Shown here piece after piece: positions 53,712-64,000 of a stretch of 64,000 bases of DNA (position 1 is its first letter; each line of letters starts with the position of its first letter). A program made the translations under genes and the position numbers. The notes under the pieces are model-generated. The model was not told the origin of the DNA. It worked only from the letters and a program-made list of their open reading frames with translations, and searched no databases. Origin of the DNA: Planctomycetota bacterium (GTDB taxonomy: Bacteria > Planctomycetota > UBA1135 > UBA2386); assembly GCA_016794425.1 (NCBI GenBank), contig JAEUHR010000023.1, positions 1 to 64,000 on the forward strand. Reading direction: 5' to 3'.

Positions 53712-54968
53712 ATGCATCGAACCCTCGCCCGACTCGGTTCTGTCGCGCTGGCGGCGCTCGCCGCGCTCGCCACCTCGGTTCCGGCGCAGAACGACGAGAA
53801 GCTGCCGAAGTGGCGCATCGATCCCTACACGAAGAACGACCCCGAGGTGATGGCCAAGGCCGGCTACGTCGGGTTCGGTCCGTTCGCGTTCGGCAACATC
53901 GCCGACAAGACGACGATGAACACGGACATCGACGATGCGATGGAGTACGTGCAGATCCTCTGGATCGAGACGCAGCACTTCCGCATCGGTACCAACCTGC
54001 CGGCGTGGCCCGTGCCGACCGACCTCGAGACGCGCAACAAGCTGCGCGCCGAGCTGACCGAGATGTCGGCGAAGCTGCCGAACATCAACCCGAAGCCGAA
54101 GGTGCTCGATCCGTGGCTGCGCGCGCACCTGACCGCCTACCGGATGGAGAAGCTGTACGCGGAGACGATGGCGCTCTACGGCGTCAAGGACGCGGACTTC
54201 CCGACCGACCCGTCGAAGGTCGTGATCACGCCCGGCGCGCGCTACATGGGCTACGGCCCCTACCTCGGCATGAAGGACAAGTACCTGCTGCTCGTGTTCG
54301 AGAAGCAGGGTCCCTACATGCAGTACATGAAGCGCTTCCTCGGCCGCGACACGAAGAAGCCGCAGCGTTGGCACTTCAAGGAGATCGGCTCGCTGCTGTT
54401 CTCGATGGCGACCGAGGACAACGACTTCCCGCGCAAGCACGACACTGCGCTGCACTGCTCGCTGGCGTTCAACGTCAGCCAGAACCTGTTCGACGGCTTC
54501 CGCTTCTACGCCTACGACATCCCGGTCTGGCTGCGCGAAGGCCTCGGCCACTGGTTCGGCCGCCGCGTCGATCCGAAGTACAACGACTTCGACCAGAACG
54601 AAGGCGCGATGGCCGACATCAAGAACACGTGGAAGTGGGAGGTCTACTGCCGCGGCATGATCGCGACGCCGGACAAGTGGACGCCGTTCCCCGAGACGTT
54701 CCAGTGGCGCGACTTCGGCAAGATCAAGTTCAACGACCACATCGCGGTCTGGTCGCGCTTCGACTGGATGATGTCGCAGGGCCCCGAGAAGTGGCAGAAG
54801 TTCCTGTTCGCGATCAAGGGCCGCGTGAAGCCCGAGAACTGGGCGCCGGACCAGGAGGACATCGTCGGCGCGATGCGCGACGCGCTGCAGGAGGCCTACG
54901 GCGTGTCGGTGCTGCAGTTCGACGAGAAGTGGATCGAGTGGGTCAAGGCCACCTACCCGAGCCAGTGA
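53712..54968 (+). CDS. Secreted zincin-like protein lacking the HExxH motif
   Basis: The 418-residue protein has a signal peptide (LGSVALAALAALATSVPAQ). The region about 255-290 has ALHCSLAFNVSQNLF, a spacer and IPVWLREGLGHWFGRR. This matches gluzincin peptidases (HExxH, then PxWLxEGLAxYF) in spacing and in the second half, but the HExxH is HCSLAFN. The third ligand Glu of WLREGL remains. It is likely a non-catalytic relative of the peptidase MA family, rich in Tyr/Trp and Lys. A GTG at 53700 overlapping the previous stop is an alternative start. A kinase gene follows after 7 bp. Confidence 0.7.
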   Translation: MHRTLARLGSVALAALAALATSVPAQNDEKLPKWRIDPYTKNDPEVMAKAGYVGFGPFAFGNIADKTTMNTDIDDAMEYVQILWIETQHFRIGTNLPAWPVPTDLETRNKLRAELTEMSAKLPNINPKPKVLDPWLRAHLTAYRMEKLYAETMALYGVKDADFPTDPSKVVITPGARYMGYGPYLGMKDKYLLLVFEKQGPYMQYMKRFLGRDTKKPQRWHFKEIGSLLFSMATEDNDFPRKHDTALHCSLAFNVSQNLFDGFRFYAYDIPVWLREGLGHWFGRRVDPKYNDFDQNEGAMADIKNTWKWEVYCRGMIATPDKWTPFPETFQWRDFGKIKFNDHIAVWSRFDWMMSQGPEKWQKFLFAIKGRVKPENWAPDQEDIVGAMRDALQEAYGVSVLQFDEKWIEWVKATYPSQ

Positions 54969-54975
54969 GGCCGGC

Positions 54976-57480
54976 GTGAGCGAGCCGACGCCGCCGCCCA
55001 CACCTGCCGACAAGGTCCAGTCGACCGCCACCGGTGAGCTGCTGGCTCGGTTGGCCACGACGCCGAAGCTCGACGCCCAGCGCTTCGTCGTCGAGGGGCA
55101 GGTCGGTCAGGGCGGCATGGGCGCCGTCCTGCGCATCCATGACCGCTACCTGAACCGGCGGCTGGCGATGAAGGTCCTGCTCGAGCGCACCGCACCGACC
55201 GACGAGCAGGAACGGCGGCTCGCGAACCAGCTGCTCGGGCGCTTCCTCGAGGAGGCGCAGGTGACGAGCCAGCTCGATCACCCCGGCGTCGTGCCCGTGC
55301 ACGAACTCGGCCTCGACCAGAACGGCAAGGTGTTCTTCACGATGCGACTGGTGAAAGGACGCACCGCCGGCGAACTGTTCGCCGAGTCGTTCGCCGGCGC
55401 TGCCGACTGGCCACTGACGCGCGCGCTCGAGATCGTGCTGAAGGTCTGCGACACGATGGCCTACGCGCACGAGAAGGGTGTGCTGCACCGGGATCTCAAG
55501 CCGTCGAACGTCATGGTCGGCCGGTTCGGCGAGGTCTACGTGATGGACTGGGGCCTCGCGAAGGTGGTCGGCGAACAGGATCGGCACGACCTGCGCATTG
55601 CCAAGGATCCGGATTCGGGTGCGTCGCGGCTCGACACGGCCCGGCGACGCGATGCCACCGACCAGCAGTCGTCCCTGGTGTCGATGGACGGCCAGCAACT
55701 CGGCACACCGAGCTACATGCCGCCGGAACAGGCGCGCAGTGAAGAGCTGGACCAGCGCGCCGACGTCTACGCGATCGGCGCGATGCTCTACGAGCTGCTG
55801 ACGGGACGTGCGCCGTACACGACACCGGGGGTGCGCAAGCCGGCGTATCGGATCCTCGAGGACGTCGTCGAGGCGCCGCCAAAGCGCATCGAGGACGTGC
55901 AGACGGCGGTGCCGGCCGAACTGGTCGCGATCACCGAGAGGGCGATGGCGCGGGACCGCGAGGATCGCTACCCGACCGTGGTTGCTCTTGCCGGCGACCT
56001 GCGCGCCTTCGTGGCGCAGCGCACGGTGCGGGCCTACCGGACCGGACCGCTGGTCGAGCTGCGGTTGTGGATGCGACGCAATCGGGCACTGGCCGCGAGC
56101 ATCGCGGCAGCCGTGCTGTTCCTGCTGCTCGGCATCCTCTCGACCGGCGCGGTCTTGCTGAAGGTGGCTGAGCAGCGTGCACGCTTCCAGGCGATCAGCG
56201 ACGACTACGACCAGCTCGGCCTCGGGGTCTCCCTACGGCGTCTCATGGCGGTCGAGCAGACGCTGGGCTTGCCCAAGCCCTCCGATCAAGGCTCGCTCGA
56301 CGAGTGGCTGGCTGCGGCGCGCAGGTTGCTGCGCGCGAAGCCGGCAGTCGCCGCCACCGTCGAGCGTCTTCGCGGCGAGCCCCCACACTCCGGCGAGGCG
56401 GGTGCCGATGCGCGCCGATTGCTGACGAGTTCCCTCGCGGATCTGATCACCGAGATGCCGCGGCTCGAAGCGCTGATCGGGGTGATCGAGCAGCGGCAGC
56501 GCTGGGTCGCCGGCCTGGCGCGGCTGACGCTGGCACATCCAGGGACAACAGTCAGCTGGTCCGAGGCGCGCGCCGCGATCGCGAAGGCCGATGGGGTCGT
56601 CGCCAGCGCACTCTATGCCGGGCAGGACATTCCGCTGGCCGACGACGACGTCTGGGGCCTCGTGCCGATCGGCATGAACCCGCAGTCGAAACTGTGGGAG
56701 TTCTACGACCTGCGCAGCGCGTGGGATGGAGTGCAGGATCCGACCACGCTGCCGATCCCGGTGCACGAGGCGGACGGGCGCATCCGGGTCACCGGCGACA
56801 TGGGCATCGTGTTCGTTCTGGTCCCGGGCGGCACGCTTCCCCCTGGCACCCGAATCCAGAACGAGGACGAAAGACCCCGACTGTCCGTTCGCCTCGAACC
56901 GTTCTTCCTGAGCAAGTTCGAGGTCACCCAGGGTCAGTGGCTCAGGTGGACCGGCAAGAACCCGAGCTTCAGCGCGCGCCAATACGAGGACTTGGCACTG
57001 CCCGTCGAAACGGTGAACTGGTTCGACGCCGAGTCTGTACTGCGCGCCGTCGGCATGACCCTGCCGAGCGACCTGCAATGGGAGTACGCCGGCAGAGCGG
57101 GGACGACCACGACCTGGTGGGCCGGTGATCTGGAGTCCGAAATCCGAGCCGCAGAGAACATCGGCGGCCTGTTCGGCGACGACACGCCTCTCGAAGCCGT
57201 TGGTTCGAAACGGCCGAACGCCTTCGGCCTGTTCGACATGGGCGGCAACGTGATGGAGTGGTGTGACGACAACCCCGCGAACCGCGGCAAGGAGCGCCAT
57301 GGCGACGGGCGAACATCCGTGCCGATTGGCGACGCGGACCATCGGCGCGTACGAGGCGGAGGCGTGTTCACTGACGCCAAGCAGGCACAGTCCGACGCCC
57401 AGGTCAACGCCCCACCGCTGATGCGCGACCCGGGCTGTGGAGTGCGAGCGGTCCGACTCACGGCGCGGCTCCCTCATTGA
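54976..57480 (+). CDS. Ser/Thr protein kinase with C-terminal formylglycine-generating-enzyme-like domain
   Basis: The 834-residue protein has a kinase domain with GQVGQGGMGAVLRIHD (41-56), catalytic Lys66, VLHRDLKPSNVM (169-180), VYVMDWGLAK (DWG, 188-196) and GTPSYMPPEQA. A membrane helix lies at about 371-395. A helical linker follows. From about 620 there is an FGE-sulfatase-type domain: PFFLSKFEVTQGQWLRW, LPVETVNWFDAE, GMTLPSDLQWEYAGRAG, NAFGLFDMGGNVMEWCDD and CGVRAVRL. Fusions of kinase and FGE-type domains are typical of Planctomycetota. Whether the FGE part retains its copper-binding Cys pair is not evident. It probably acts as a membrane receptor kinase. The GTG start follows the previous stop after 7 bp. 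Confidence 0.9.
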   Translation: MSEPTPPPTPADKVQSTATGELLARLATTPKLDAQRFVVEGQVGQGGMGAVLRIHDRYLNRRLAMKVLLERTAPTDEQERRLANQLLGRFLEEAQVTSQLDHPGVVPVHELGLDQNGKVFFTMRLVKGRTAGELFAESFAGAADWPLTRALEIVLKVCDTMAYAHEKGVLHRDLKPSNVMVGRFGEVYVMDWGLAKVVGEQDRHDLRIAKDPDSGASRLDTARRRDATDQQSSLVSMDGQQLGTPSYMPPEQARSEELDQRADVYAIGAMLYELLTGRAPYTTPGVRKPAYRILEDVVEAPPKRIEDVQTAVPAELVAITERAMARDREDRYPTVVALAGDLRAFVAQRTVRAYRTGPLVELRLWMRRNRALAASIAAAVLFLLLGILSTGAVLLKVAEQRARFQAISDDYDQLGLGVSLRRLMAVEQTLGLPKPSDQGSLDEWLAAARRLLRAKPAVAATVERLRGEPPHSGEAGADARRLLTSSLADLITEMPRLEALIGVIEQRQRWVAGLARLTLAHPGTTVSWSEARAAIAKADGVVASALYAGQDIPLADDDVWGLVPIGMNPQSKLWEFYDLRSAWDGVQDPTTLPIPVHEADGRIRVTGDMGIVFVLVPGGTLPPGTRIQNEDERPRLSVRLEPFFLSKFEVTQGQWLRWTGKNPSFSARQYEDLALPVETVNWFDAESVLRAVGMTLPSDLQWEYAGRAGTTTTWWAGDLESEIRAAENIGGLFGDDTPLEAVGSKRPNAFGLFDMGGNVMEWCDDNPANRGKERHGDGRTSVPIGDADHRRVRGGGVFTDAKQAQSDAQVNAPPLMRDPGCGVRAVRLTARLPH

Positions 57481-57510
57481 CGGGCAGGCTGCCGCGCAGC
57501 GCAGGCTTCC

Positions 57511-58215
57511 TCAGCTCGGATCCCACAGCACGAACCGGTACACCGGCAGCAGCGCGAGCAGCGAACTGCGCACCCACGTCTCTGCCTCCGGCCCCATCGC
57601 CAGCGCGTCCTCCTTCGGCAGCTGGCGCTGCACGTGCAGCCAGTGGTTGCCCGGCGTGTAGTGGCCGAACATTTCCTTCAGCTCGCCGGGCTTCGCGGCG
57701 CTGCACCAGTGGTCCTTCTTCCAGTCGTGCAGCTTCAGGTTGAAGCCCGCCGGCAGCGCCTTCAGCAGCACGCAGAACTGCTCCATCGCCGCCGGATCGC
57801 CGAGCACCTTCTTCTTCAGGTTCTCGCCGTCCCACCACGCCTGCGGGTGCACGCGCAGCGCGGCCTCGACCACCTGGTCGTCGAGGCACACTTCGAGCAC
57901 GGTCTGGATGTAGTGCGTCTCGGCGTCCTTGCCGAGCGCCTCGCCGAAGAACGACGCCAGCTTCTTGCGTTCCTTGGCCCCGCGGCAGCAGTAGGCGCGC
58001 TGTTCGCGCACGCGGTAGCTGTTGAACGTGTACGGGTGGTGCAGGCCGGCCTGCGCCGACAGTTCGGTGCCGAGCGGCTTCGCCTCCTTGACCACACCGT
58101 CGACGATCGCCTTCAGCTTGCGCCGCACGGAGAGGCGCAGCGCGTTGTATTCGGGGTCGTCCTGCCGGTGCTTTTCGTACGCCTTGAAGTCGCGCTCGAG
58201 GAACGTCTCGGTCAT
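57511..58215 (-). CDS. Hypothetical cytoplasmic protein
   Basis: The 234-residue protein has no signal or membrane segment. It is rich in charged helices (FLERDFKAYEKHRQDDPEYN, LRLSVRRKLKAIVDGVV) and has distinctive blocks SYRVREQRAYCCRGAKERK, HYIQTVLEVCLDDQVVEAAL and LPVYRFVLWDPS at the C-terminus. I recognise no family; similar lone proteins are known only as conserved hypotheticals. It is convergent with the kinase/FGE gene (30 bp) and divergent from the outer-membrane-like gene (78 bp). Confidence 0.68.
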   Translation of the reverse strand: MTETFLERDFKAYEKHRQDDPEYNALRLSVRRKLKAIVDGVVKEAKPLGTELSAQAGLHHPYTFNSYRVREQRAYCCRGAKERKKLASFFGEALGKDAETHYIQTVLEVCLDDQVVEAALRVHPQAWWDGENLKKKVLGDPAAMEQFCVLLKALPAGFNLKLHDWKKDHWCSAAKPGELKEMFGHYTPGNHWLHVQRQLPKEDALAMGPEAETWVRSSLLALLPVYRFVLWDPS

Positions 58216-58293
58216 CGCCGCAAGCCTACGAATCGCCGGGCGGCACGCCACCGCGCTTCACTCGTCGAGACCGGGCGCATACCCTCTGCCAGC

Positions 58294-59109
58294 ATGCGCA
58301 CCGCCGCCGCCCTGAGCCTGCTCGGTCTGTGCTCGTGCACGTCGCTGACGATGGCGGAGCCGCAGATCCACGTCTCGCCGTACCTCGCCGTCTACCAGCT
58401 GCGCGGCACCAGCAGCGTGCAGAGCGAACCGTCGCCGGGGCTGGTGCAGGACAACCGGTCGCAACCGATGCGCACGTTCGGCCAGGACCACCACCGCGAG
58501 GATGTCGGCGTGCGCGTCGACATCGGCGACGGCTTCGGCGGCTTCCGCGCCGACTACTACCGCCTCGACATGGGCACCGGCGGCAGCGGTGCGCTGGACG
58601 CCGACTGGGGCCGCCTGCTGGCCGGCGACGTCGTGCGCATGACCGCCGACATGGACGAAGTGCGGGTCGGGTACGAGGAGCCGCTGCTCGACCTCGAAAC
58701 CGACTTCCGCGACCACCCGCTGCGGCTGCGCTGCGCGATCGGCGCGGTCGTCGCGCACCGCGAACTCAACCTGCGCGCCGCGACCGTCGACGGCGTGCGC
58801 CAGCAGCGGCTCGAGCTCGAAGGCGACGTCGCCTACCCGGCGGTGCGGGCCCGGCTGTCGTGGCGCGAAGTGTCGCTCGACGTCGACTACGCGGCCGCGC
58901 CGGACGCGTTCGTGCTCGGCGGCGACTGGGACGGCATGCAGCAGGACCTCGAGGTGCGGCTCGCCTACACGCTGCCGATGCGCGACGTGACGTTCTTCGG
59001 CGGCTACCGCTACAGCGAGTTCCCGGCCACCGGCGACGCGAACGGCTTCCGCTACGACGCCGATCTGCGGCTCGACGGCTACCAGTTCGGGCTCGTGCTG
59101 ACGTTCTGA
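58294..59109 (+). CDS. Outer-membrane beta-barrel-like protein
   Basis: The 271-residue protein has a short leader (MRTAAALSLLGLCSC, a possible lipobox LCSC). It is then made of alternating amphipathic strands (HVSPYLAVYQLRG, GFGGFRADYYRLDM, LRLRCAIGAVVAHRELNL, VRARLSWREVSLDVDYAAA, DVTFFGGYRYSEF) and ends in YQFGLVLTF, with a terminal Phe as seen in BamA-inserted barrels. This suggests a small outer-membrane barrel in a diderm cell. No ligand is apparent. It is convergent with dacB (7 bp). Confidence 0.7.
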   Translation: MRTAAALSLLGLCSCTSLTMAEPQIHVSPYLAVYQLRGTSSVQSEPSPGLVQDNRSQPMRTFGQDHHREDVGVRVDIGDGFGGFRADYYRLDMGTGGSGALDADWGRLLAGDVVRMTADMDEVRVGYEEPLLDLETDFRDHPLRLRCAIGAVVAHRELNLRAATVDGVRQQRLELEGDVAYPAVRARLSWREVSLDVDYAAAPDAFVLGGDWDGMQQDLEVRLAYTLPMRDVTFFGGYRYSEFPATGDANGFRYDADLRLDGYQFGLVLTF

Positions 59110-59116
59110 CGCGGCT

Positions 59117-60345
59117 TCACCAGCCAGCGGCGACCGCGAGCCGCTGCACGAACGCATCGACGGTGTCGCGCGCGGTCGCGTCGTCGCACAGGAAGTCGTT
59201 CCAGAACACGCAGAACACCCACGGCGCGCCCTGTGGCCGCGCGAGATAGCCCGACAGGCCGGTCACGCGCAGCAGTGTGCCGGTCTTGGCGAACACCGCG
59301 CCGCGCGCCGGCCCGGCGGTGAATCGCGTGCGCAGCGTGCCGCTCTCGCCGCCGCGCGGCAGCGCCGCGGTCAGCGCCGGCAGCCACGGCGAACCGTGCA
59401 GCACGTGCAGCAGTCCCGCGAGCTGCGACGGGCGCACCAGGTCGAGCCGCGACAGGCCGGAACCGTCGGCGAGCACGAGGCCGCGCACGTCGACGCCGAG
59501 CGCGGCCAGTTCGCGGCTCGCGTGCGCTGCGGCGGCGTCCGTCGACCCGTCGCCGCCGGCCGTGCGCGCCGCCGCGCGCCACAACTGCTCCGCGGTCAGG
59601 TTGTCGCTGTCGGCCAGCAGCGGCACCAGCAACGCCGCGAGCGGCGGCGACGTGTCGGTCGCGATCGGCACCGGGTCGCCGTCGAAACCGTCGCCGTCGC
59701 CGACCTCGATGCCGGCCGCTGCGAGCCGCCCGCGCAGCGCGGCCGCCGCGAACGCGGCCGGATCGGCGACCGGCACGCGCCGTTCGCCGGCCGCGTCGAT
59801 GCGGCGTTCGACGTTGCCAGAGCAGCACAAGCCGCCGAACGGCGCCGCGAAGTCCTCGCCGAGGTCCTGCCACTCCCAGCCGCGGCCGTGGCGCTCGCCA
59901 CCGAGCCAGCTGCCGTCACCGCGCACTCGGCCGGCGACCCGCCGCACGCCGAGGGCGCGCACCGCCGCGACCAGCGCGTCCAGCCGCGCGGTGCCACCGA
60001 ACGACGGATCGCCGCCGCCGCGCAGCACCAGGTCGCCGCGCAGTTCGCTGCCCTGCACCGGCCCGGTCCGGCACAACTCGGTGCGCAACGTGCCGTCGGG
60101 CCCGAGCGTGCGCAGCGCGACCGCTGCGGTCAGCAGCTTCTGGTTCGATGCCGGCACGAAGCCGTCGTCGGCCGCGTACGCCGCGAGCCGCCGGCCATCG
60201 GCGGCGTCGAGCACCACCACGCCGATCCGGCCGCCGTGCTGCGCCGCGTCGTCGAGCAGGCGGTCGAGCGCCCGTTCGGCCGGCGTGCGACACGCGGCCA
60301 GCGCCAGCGCCAGCAGGGCCCAGCCGACGCTGCGGCGCAGCAGCG

Positions 60346-60349
<4 letters not shown>
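59117..60349 (-). CDS. dacB: D-alanyl-D-alanine carboxypeptidase/endopeptidase (PBP4 type)
   Basis: This penicillin-binding protein trims or opens peptidoglycan cross-links. The 410-residue product has a lipoprotein-like signal (LAAC, Cys20) and the three active-site motifs: SNQK (Ser68, Lys71) in FVPASNQKLLTAAVAL, SDN in LLADSDNLTAEQLWRA, and KTGT in AVFAKTGTLLRVTGL. A large insert between motifs 1 and 2 is typical of PBP4. Its presence indicates peptidoglycan. The GTG overlaps the stop of the response-regulator gene (60346-60349), so it is coupled to it. Confidence 0.93.
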
Positions 60350-62184
<1,835 letters not shown>

Positions 62185-62208
62185 TGCCGACGACAATACG
62201 ATGATCCG

Positions 62209-63576
62209 ATGCAACAGCAACCGCGGCTGCCGCTCTGGTTCCTGGTCGCGAACTGGGCGCTGGTGGTCGCCGCCTTCGTGCTCGGCGTCGTGCTCGGTGG
62301 CCGCCATCGCATCGATCTGCCGGAGCCGCAGTCGACCGCGCTGCAACTGGTGTTCGCCGAGGTCCTGAAGTCGCACGTCGACTCGCACGACGGCAACGAC
62401 CTGCTGGACGCGGCGATCGACGGCATGGTCCGCAGCCTCGATCCCTACAGCGACTACGTGCCGCCGCGCGAGGTCCGCGCCTACGACGAACGCAACTCGG
62501 GCCACTACGAAGGCGTCGGCCTGTTGATGACGCCGCAGGGCGAGGACGTGGTCGTGCAGTATCCGTTTCCCGGCGGCCCGGCCGCGCGCGCCGGCGTGCT
62601 GCCCGGCGACGTGATCCTCGCGGTCGACGGCAAGCTGCTCGCCGACGAGCCCGCGGCGCTGCGCAACGAGGTCGCGCTGAAGCTCGTGCGCGGCGACGCC
62701 GGCACCGAGGTGCGGCTGCGGCTGCGCCGCGACGCCGAGACGCTCGAACTGGCGATGCAGCGCGGCGACGTGCAGAAGTCGGCCGTCAAGTGGGTCCACC
62801 TCGCCGACGCCGACGCGGGCCTCGGCTACGTCTATCTGAGCGACTTCCATCCCGGCATCGCGGCGCAGGTGACCGCGGCCGTCGACGACCTGCAGCGGCA
62901 GCGGCCGCTGCGTGGGCTCGTGCTGGACCTGCGCTTCGACGGCGGCGGCAACCTGGACGAGTGCGTCGCGCTGGCGAACGCGTTCCTGCCTGGCGGCACG
63001 ATCGTGTCGCAACGGCGCCGCGACCGCGTCGTCGTCGAGACGTTCGTCGCCGATCCGGCGAAGTGCCGCTTCCCGGACCTGCCGCTGGTCGTGCTGGTCA
63101 ACGAACACAGCGCCAGTGCCAGCGAGGTGCTGGCCGGCGCGCTGCAGGACCACGACCGCGCCGCGATCGTCGGCGTGCGGACCTACGGCAAGGGCTACGT
63201 CAACACGGTCTACACCTGGAAGAACCTCGACTTCCGGCTGAAGCTGACGACCGCGCACTACTACACGCCGGACGGGCGCAACCTCGACGGCCACCACCAC
63301 GGCGCGGCCGACGCGCCGGCGAACGGCGCCGTGCCGGCGGCACCGACCGGCGGCATCGAGCCCGACGTGGCGGCGCCGGTCACGACCGAACAGTTGCGCG
63401 CGACCGCGCGCACGCTGACCAACCACGAACCGCCGGCGGTCTACCTGCCGGCGTTCCGGACCGTCGCTCTGCGCTACGGCATCGAGGTGCCGGTGCCGCC
63501 GGCCGCCGCGACCGATCCGCAGCTCGCGCAGGCGCTGGCGACCCTGCGCGACCGCATCGCGGCCGCGGGGCGCTAA
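62209..63576 (+). CDS. C-terminal processing peptidase (S41, CtpA-like)
   Basis: The 455-residue protease has an N-terminal signal anchor (LWFLVANWALVVAAFVLGVV). A PDZ domain follows (GVGLLMTPQGEDVVVQYPFPGGPAARAGVLPGDVILAVDG in parts, about 100-185). The S41 catalytic core has GLVLDLRFDGGGNLDECV, VNEHSASASEVLAGALQD (nucleophile Ser within SASAS) and RTYGKGYVNT (catalytic Lys), and there is a His-rich Gly segment near 365. It degrades or processes periplasmic proteins. The ATG at 62209 has only 24 bp to the divergent regulator, so their promoters must overlap coding sequence. Ends 13 bp before tsaD. Confidence 0.93.
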   Translation: MQQQPRLPLWFLVANWALVVAAFVLGVVLGGRHRIDLPEPQSTALQLVFAEVLKSHVDSHDGNDLLDAAIDGMVRSLDPYSDYVPPREVRAYDERNSGHYEGVGLLMTPQGEDVVVQYPFPGGPAARAGVLPGDVILAVDGKLLADEPAALRNEVALKLVRGDAGTEVRLRLRRDAETLELAMQRGDVQKSAVKWVHLADADAGLGYVYLSDFHPGIAAQVTAAVDDLQRQRPLRGLVLDLRFDGGGNLDECVALANAFLPGGTIVSQRRRDRVVVETFVADPAKCRFPDLPLVVLVNEHSASASEVLAGALQDHDRAAIVGVRTYGKGYVNTVYTWKNLDFRLKLTTAHYYTPDGRNLDGHHHGAADAPANGAVPAAPTGGIEPDVAAPVTTEQLRATARTLTNHEPPAVYLPAFRTVALRYGIEVPVPPAAATDPQLAQALATLRDRIAAAGR

Positions 63577-63589
63577 CATCTTCGCCCCC

Positions 63590-64000
63590 GTGTCCGACCT
63601 GATCCTCGGCATCGAGACCTCCTGTGACGAGACCGCCGCCGCCGTCGTGCGCGACGGCCACGTCGTGCTCGCCAACGTCGTGCACTCCCAGGTCGCGCTG
63701 CATGCGCGCTGGCGCGGGGTCGTGCCCGAAGTCGCCAGCCGTTCGCACACCGAACGCATCCTGCCGATCGTCGAGCAGGCGCTGCAGCAGGCGGGAGTCA
63801 CGCCGGCGGACCTGACCGCGGTCGCGGTCACGCACCGTCCCGGCATGGTCGGCTGCCTGCTGGTCGGCCTCGCCGCCGCGAAGGCGCTGTGCTGGCGCTT
63901 CGACCTGCCGCTGCTCGGCGTCGACCACGTGCAGGCGCACGTGCACACCGGCTTCCTGGCCGATCCGGCGCTGCCGCTGCCGGCGCTGGCGCTGGTCGCG
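63590..64000 (+). CDS. tsaD: tRNA N6-adenosine threonylcarbamoyltransferase TsaD (5' part)
   Basis: The first 137 residues are present and the gene continues beyond the window. LILGIETSCDETAAAVV is the universal Kae1/TsaD start, VVPEVASRSHTERILPIV and VAVTHRPGMVGCLLVG follow (usually THGPGL; here THRPGM). The metal-binding His motif is HVQAHVH (His113, His117). TsaD forms t6A37 in tRNAs decoding ANN codons, with TsaB, TsaE and TsaC. The GTG at 63590 is chosen because it starts the conserved sequence; the gene follows ctpA after 13 bp. Confidence 0.95.
   Translation, partial: MSDLILGIETSCDETAAAVVRDGHVVLANVVHSQVALHARWRGVVPEVASRSHTERILPIVEQALQQAGVTPADLTAVAVTHRPGMVGCLLVGLAAAKALCWRFDLPLLGVDHVQAHVHTGFLADPALPLPALALVA

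Overview
The window is GC-rich, densely coded bacterial DNA, roughly 70% GC by eye. It is almost certainly chromosomal and most likely from a member of the Planctomycetota. Support for that assignment: two large eukaryotic-like Ser/Thr kinases (one with a TPR-like tail, one ending in a formylglycine-generating-enzyme-like domain), two ECF sigma factors each coupled by a 4-base overlap to a kinase or kinase-leader-like gene, many secreted planctomycete-style proteins (beta-helix, lectin plus IPT/TIG, coiled-coil plus lectin-like), and a bacterial deoxyhypusine-synthase-like gene. No rRNA, tRNA or CRISPR array was seen.

Layout. 1-1350 is an accessory edge: the first 20 codons of an IS110-family transposase leave the window on the left, followed by its structured 5' flank, a lower-GC DUF5063 gene and a degenerate ~41-bp tandem repeat. 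1349-9495 holds yjdM, a diheme cytochrome c, a secreted protein and a compact thrA-thrB-thrC operon with fused aspartokinase/homoserine dehydrogenase. 9581-17072 is mostly secreted proteins: beta-helix, a large secreted alpha/beta-hydrolase, a legume-lectin-like/TIG protein, a DksA/TraR zinc-finger protein and a lipoprotein esterase. 17056-23069 (minus strand) reads ECF sigma > Ser/Thr kinase > Cys-rich repeat precursor > MNIO (DUF692) maturase > HvfC/BufC-type partner. I read this as a bufferin-like RiPP metallophore locus and it is the main find of the window. Its precursor has four copies of a Cys-Lys-Gly repeat and an apparent lipobox, there are strong hairpins on both sides of the precursor gene, and an 11-base element is shared by the regions upstream of sigma factor and precursor.

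23218-27456 carries a YyaL-type thioredoxin-domain lipoprotein and a three-gene unit (deoxyhypusine-synthase-like, ACT/CASTOR-like, Rsm22-like Fe-S methyltransferase). 27490-33088 has a secreted unknown, an ECF sigma factor with an orphan kinase-leader-like peptide, clpB and hutD. 33222-37819 encodes single-chain pyruvate:ferredoxin oxidoreductase coupled to a dihydroorotate-dehydrogenase-like protein. 37804-45703 is a long minus-strand run (TMTC-like TPR membrane protein, purB, W/H-rich secreted protein, vanZ-like, RsbW-like anti-sigma, nadC, comEA-like, MinD/ParA ATPase, unknown). 45918-49601 has ruvC, ispD-ispF and an MsbA-like ABC exporter. 49687-59109 holds SurA-like secreted proteins, a secreted zincin-like protein lacking HExxH, the kinase/FGE fusion and an outer-membrane-barrel-like protein. 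59117-64000 has dacB, a sigma-54 response regulator, a CtpA protease and the 5' part of tsaD.

Genes are packed with ATGA/GTGA overlaps and GTG starts are common. Starts were chosen from such overlaps, from ribosome-binding sites and from where homology to the family begins. All calls come from reading the sequence only; no database search was run.
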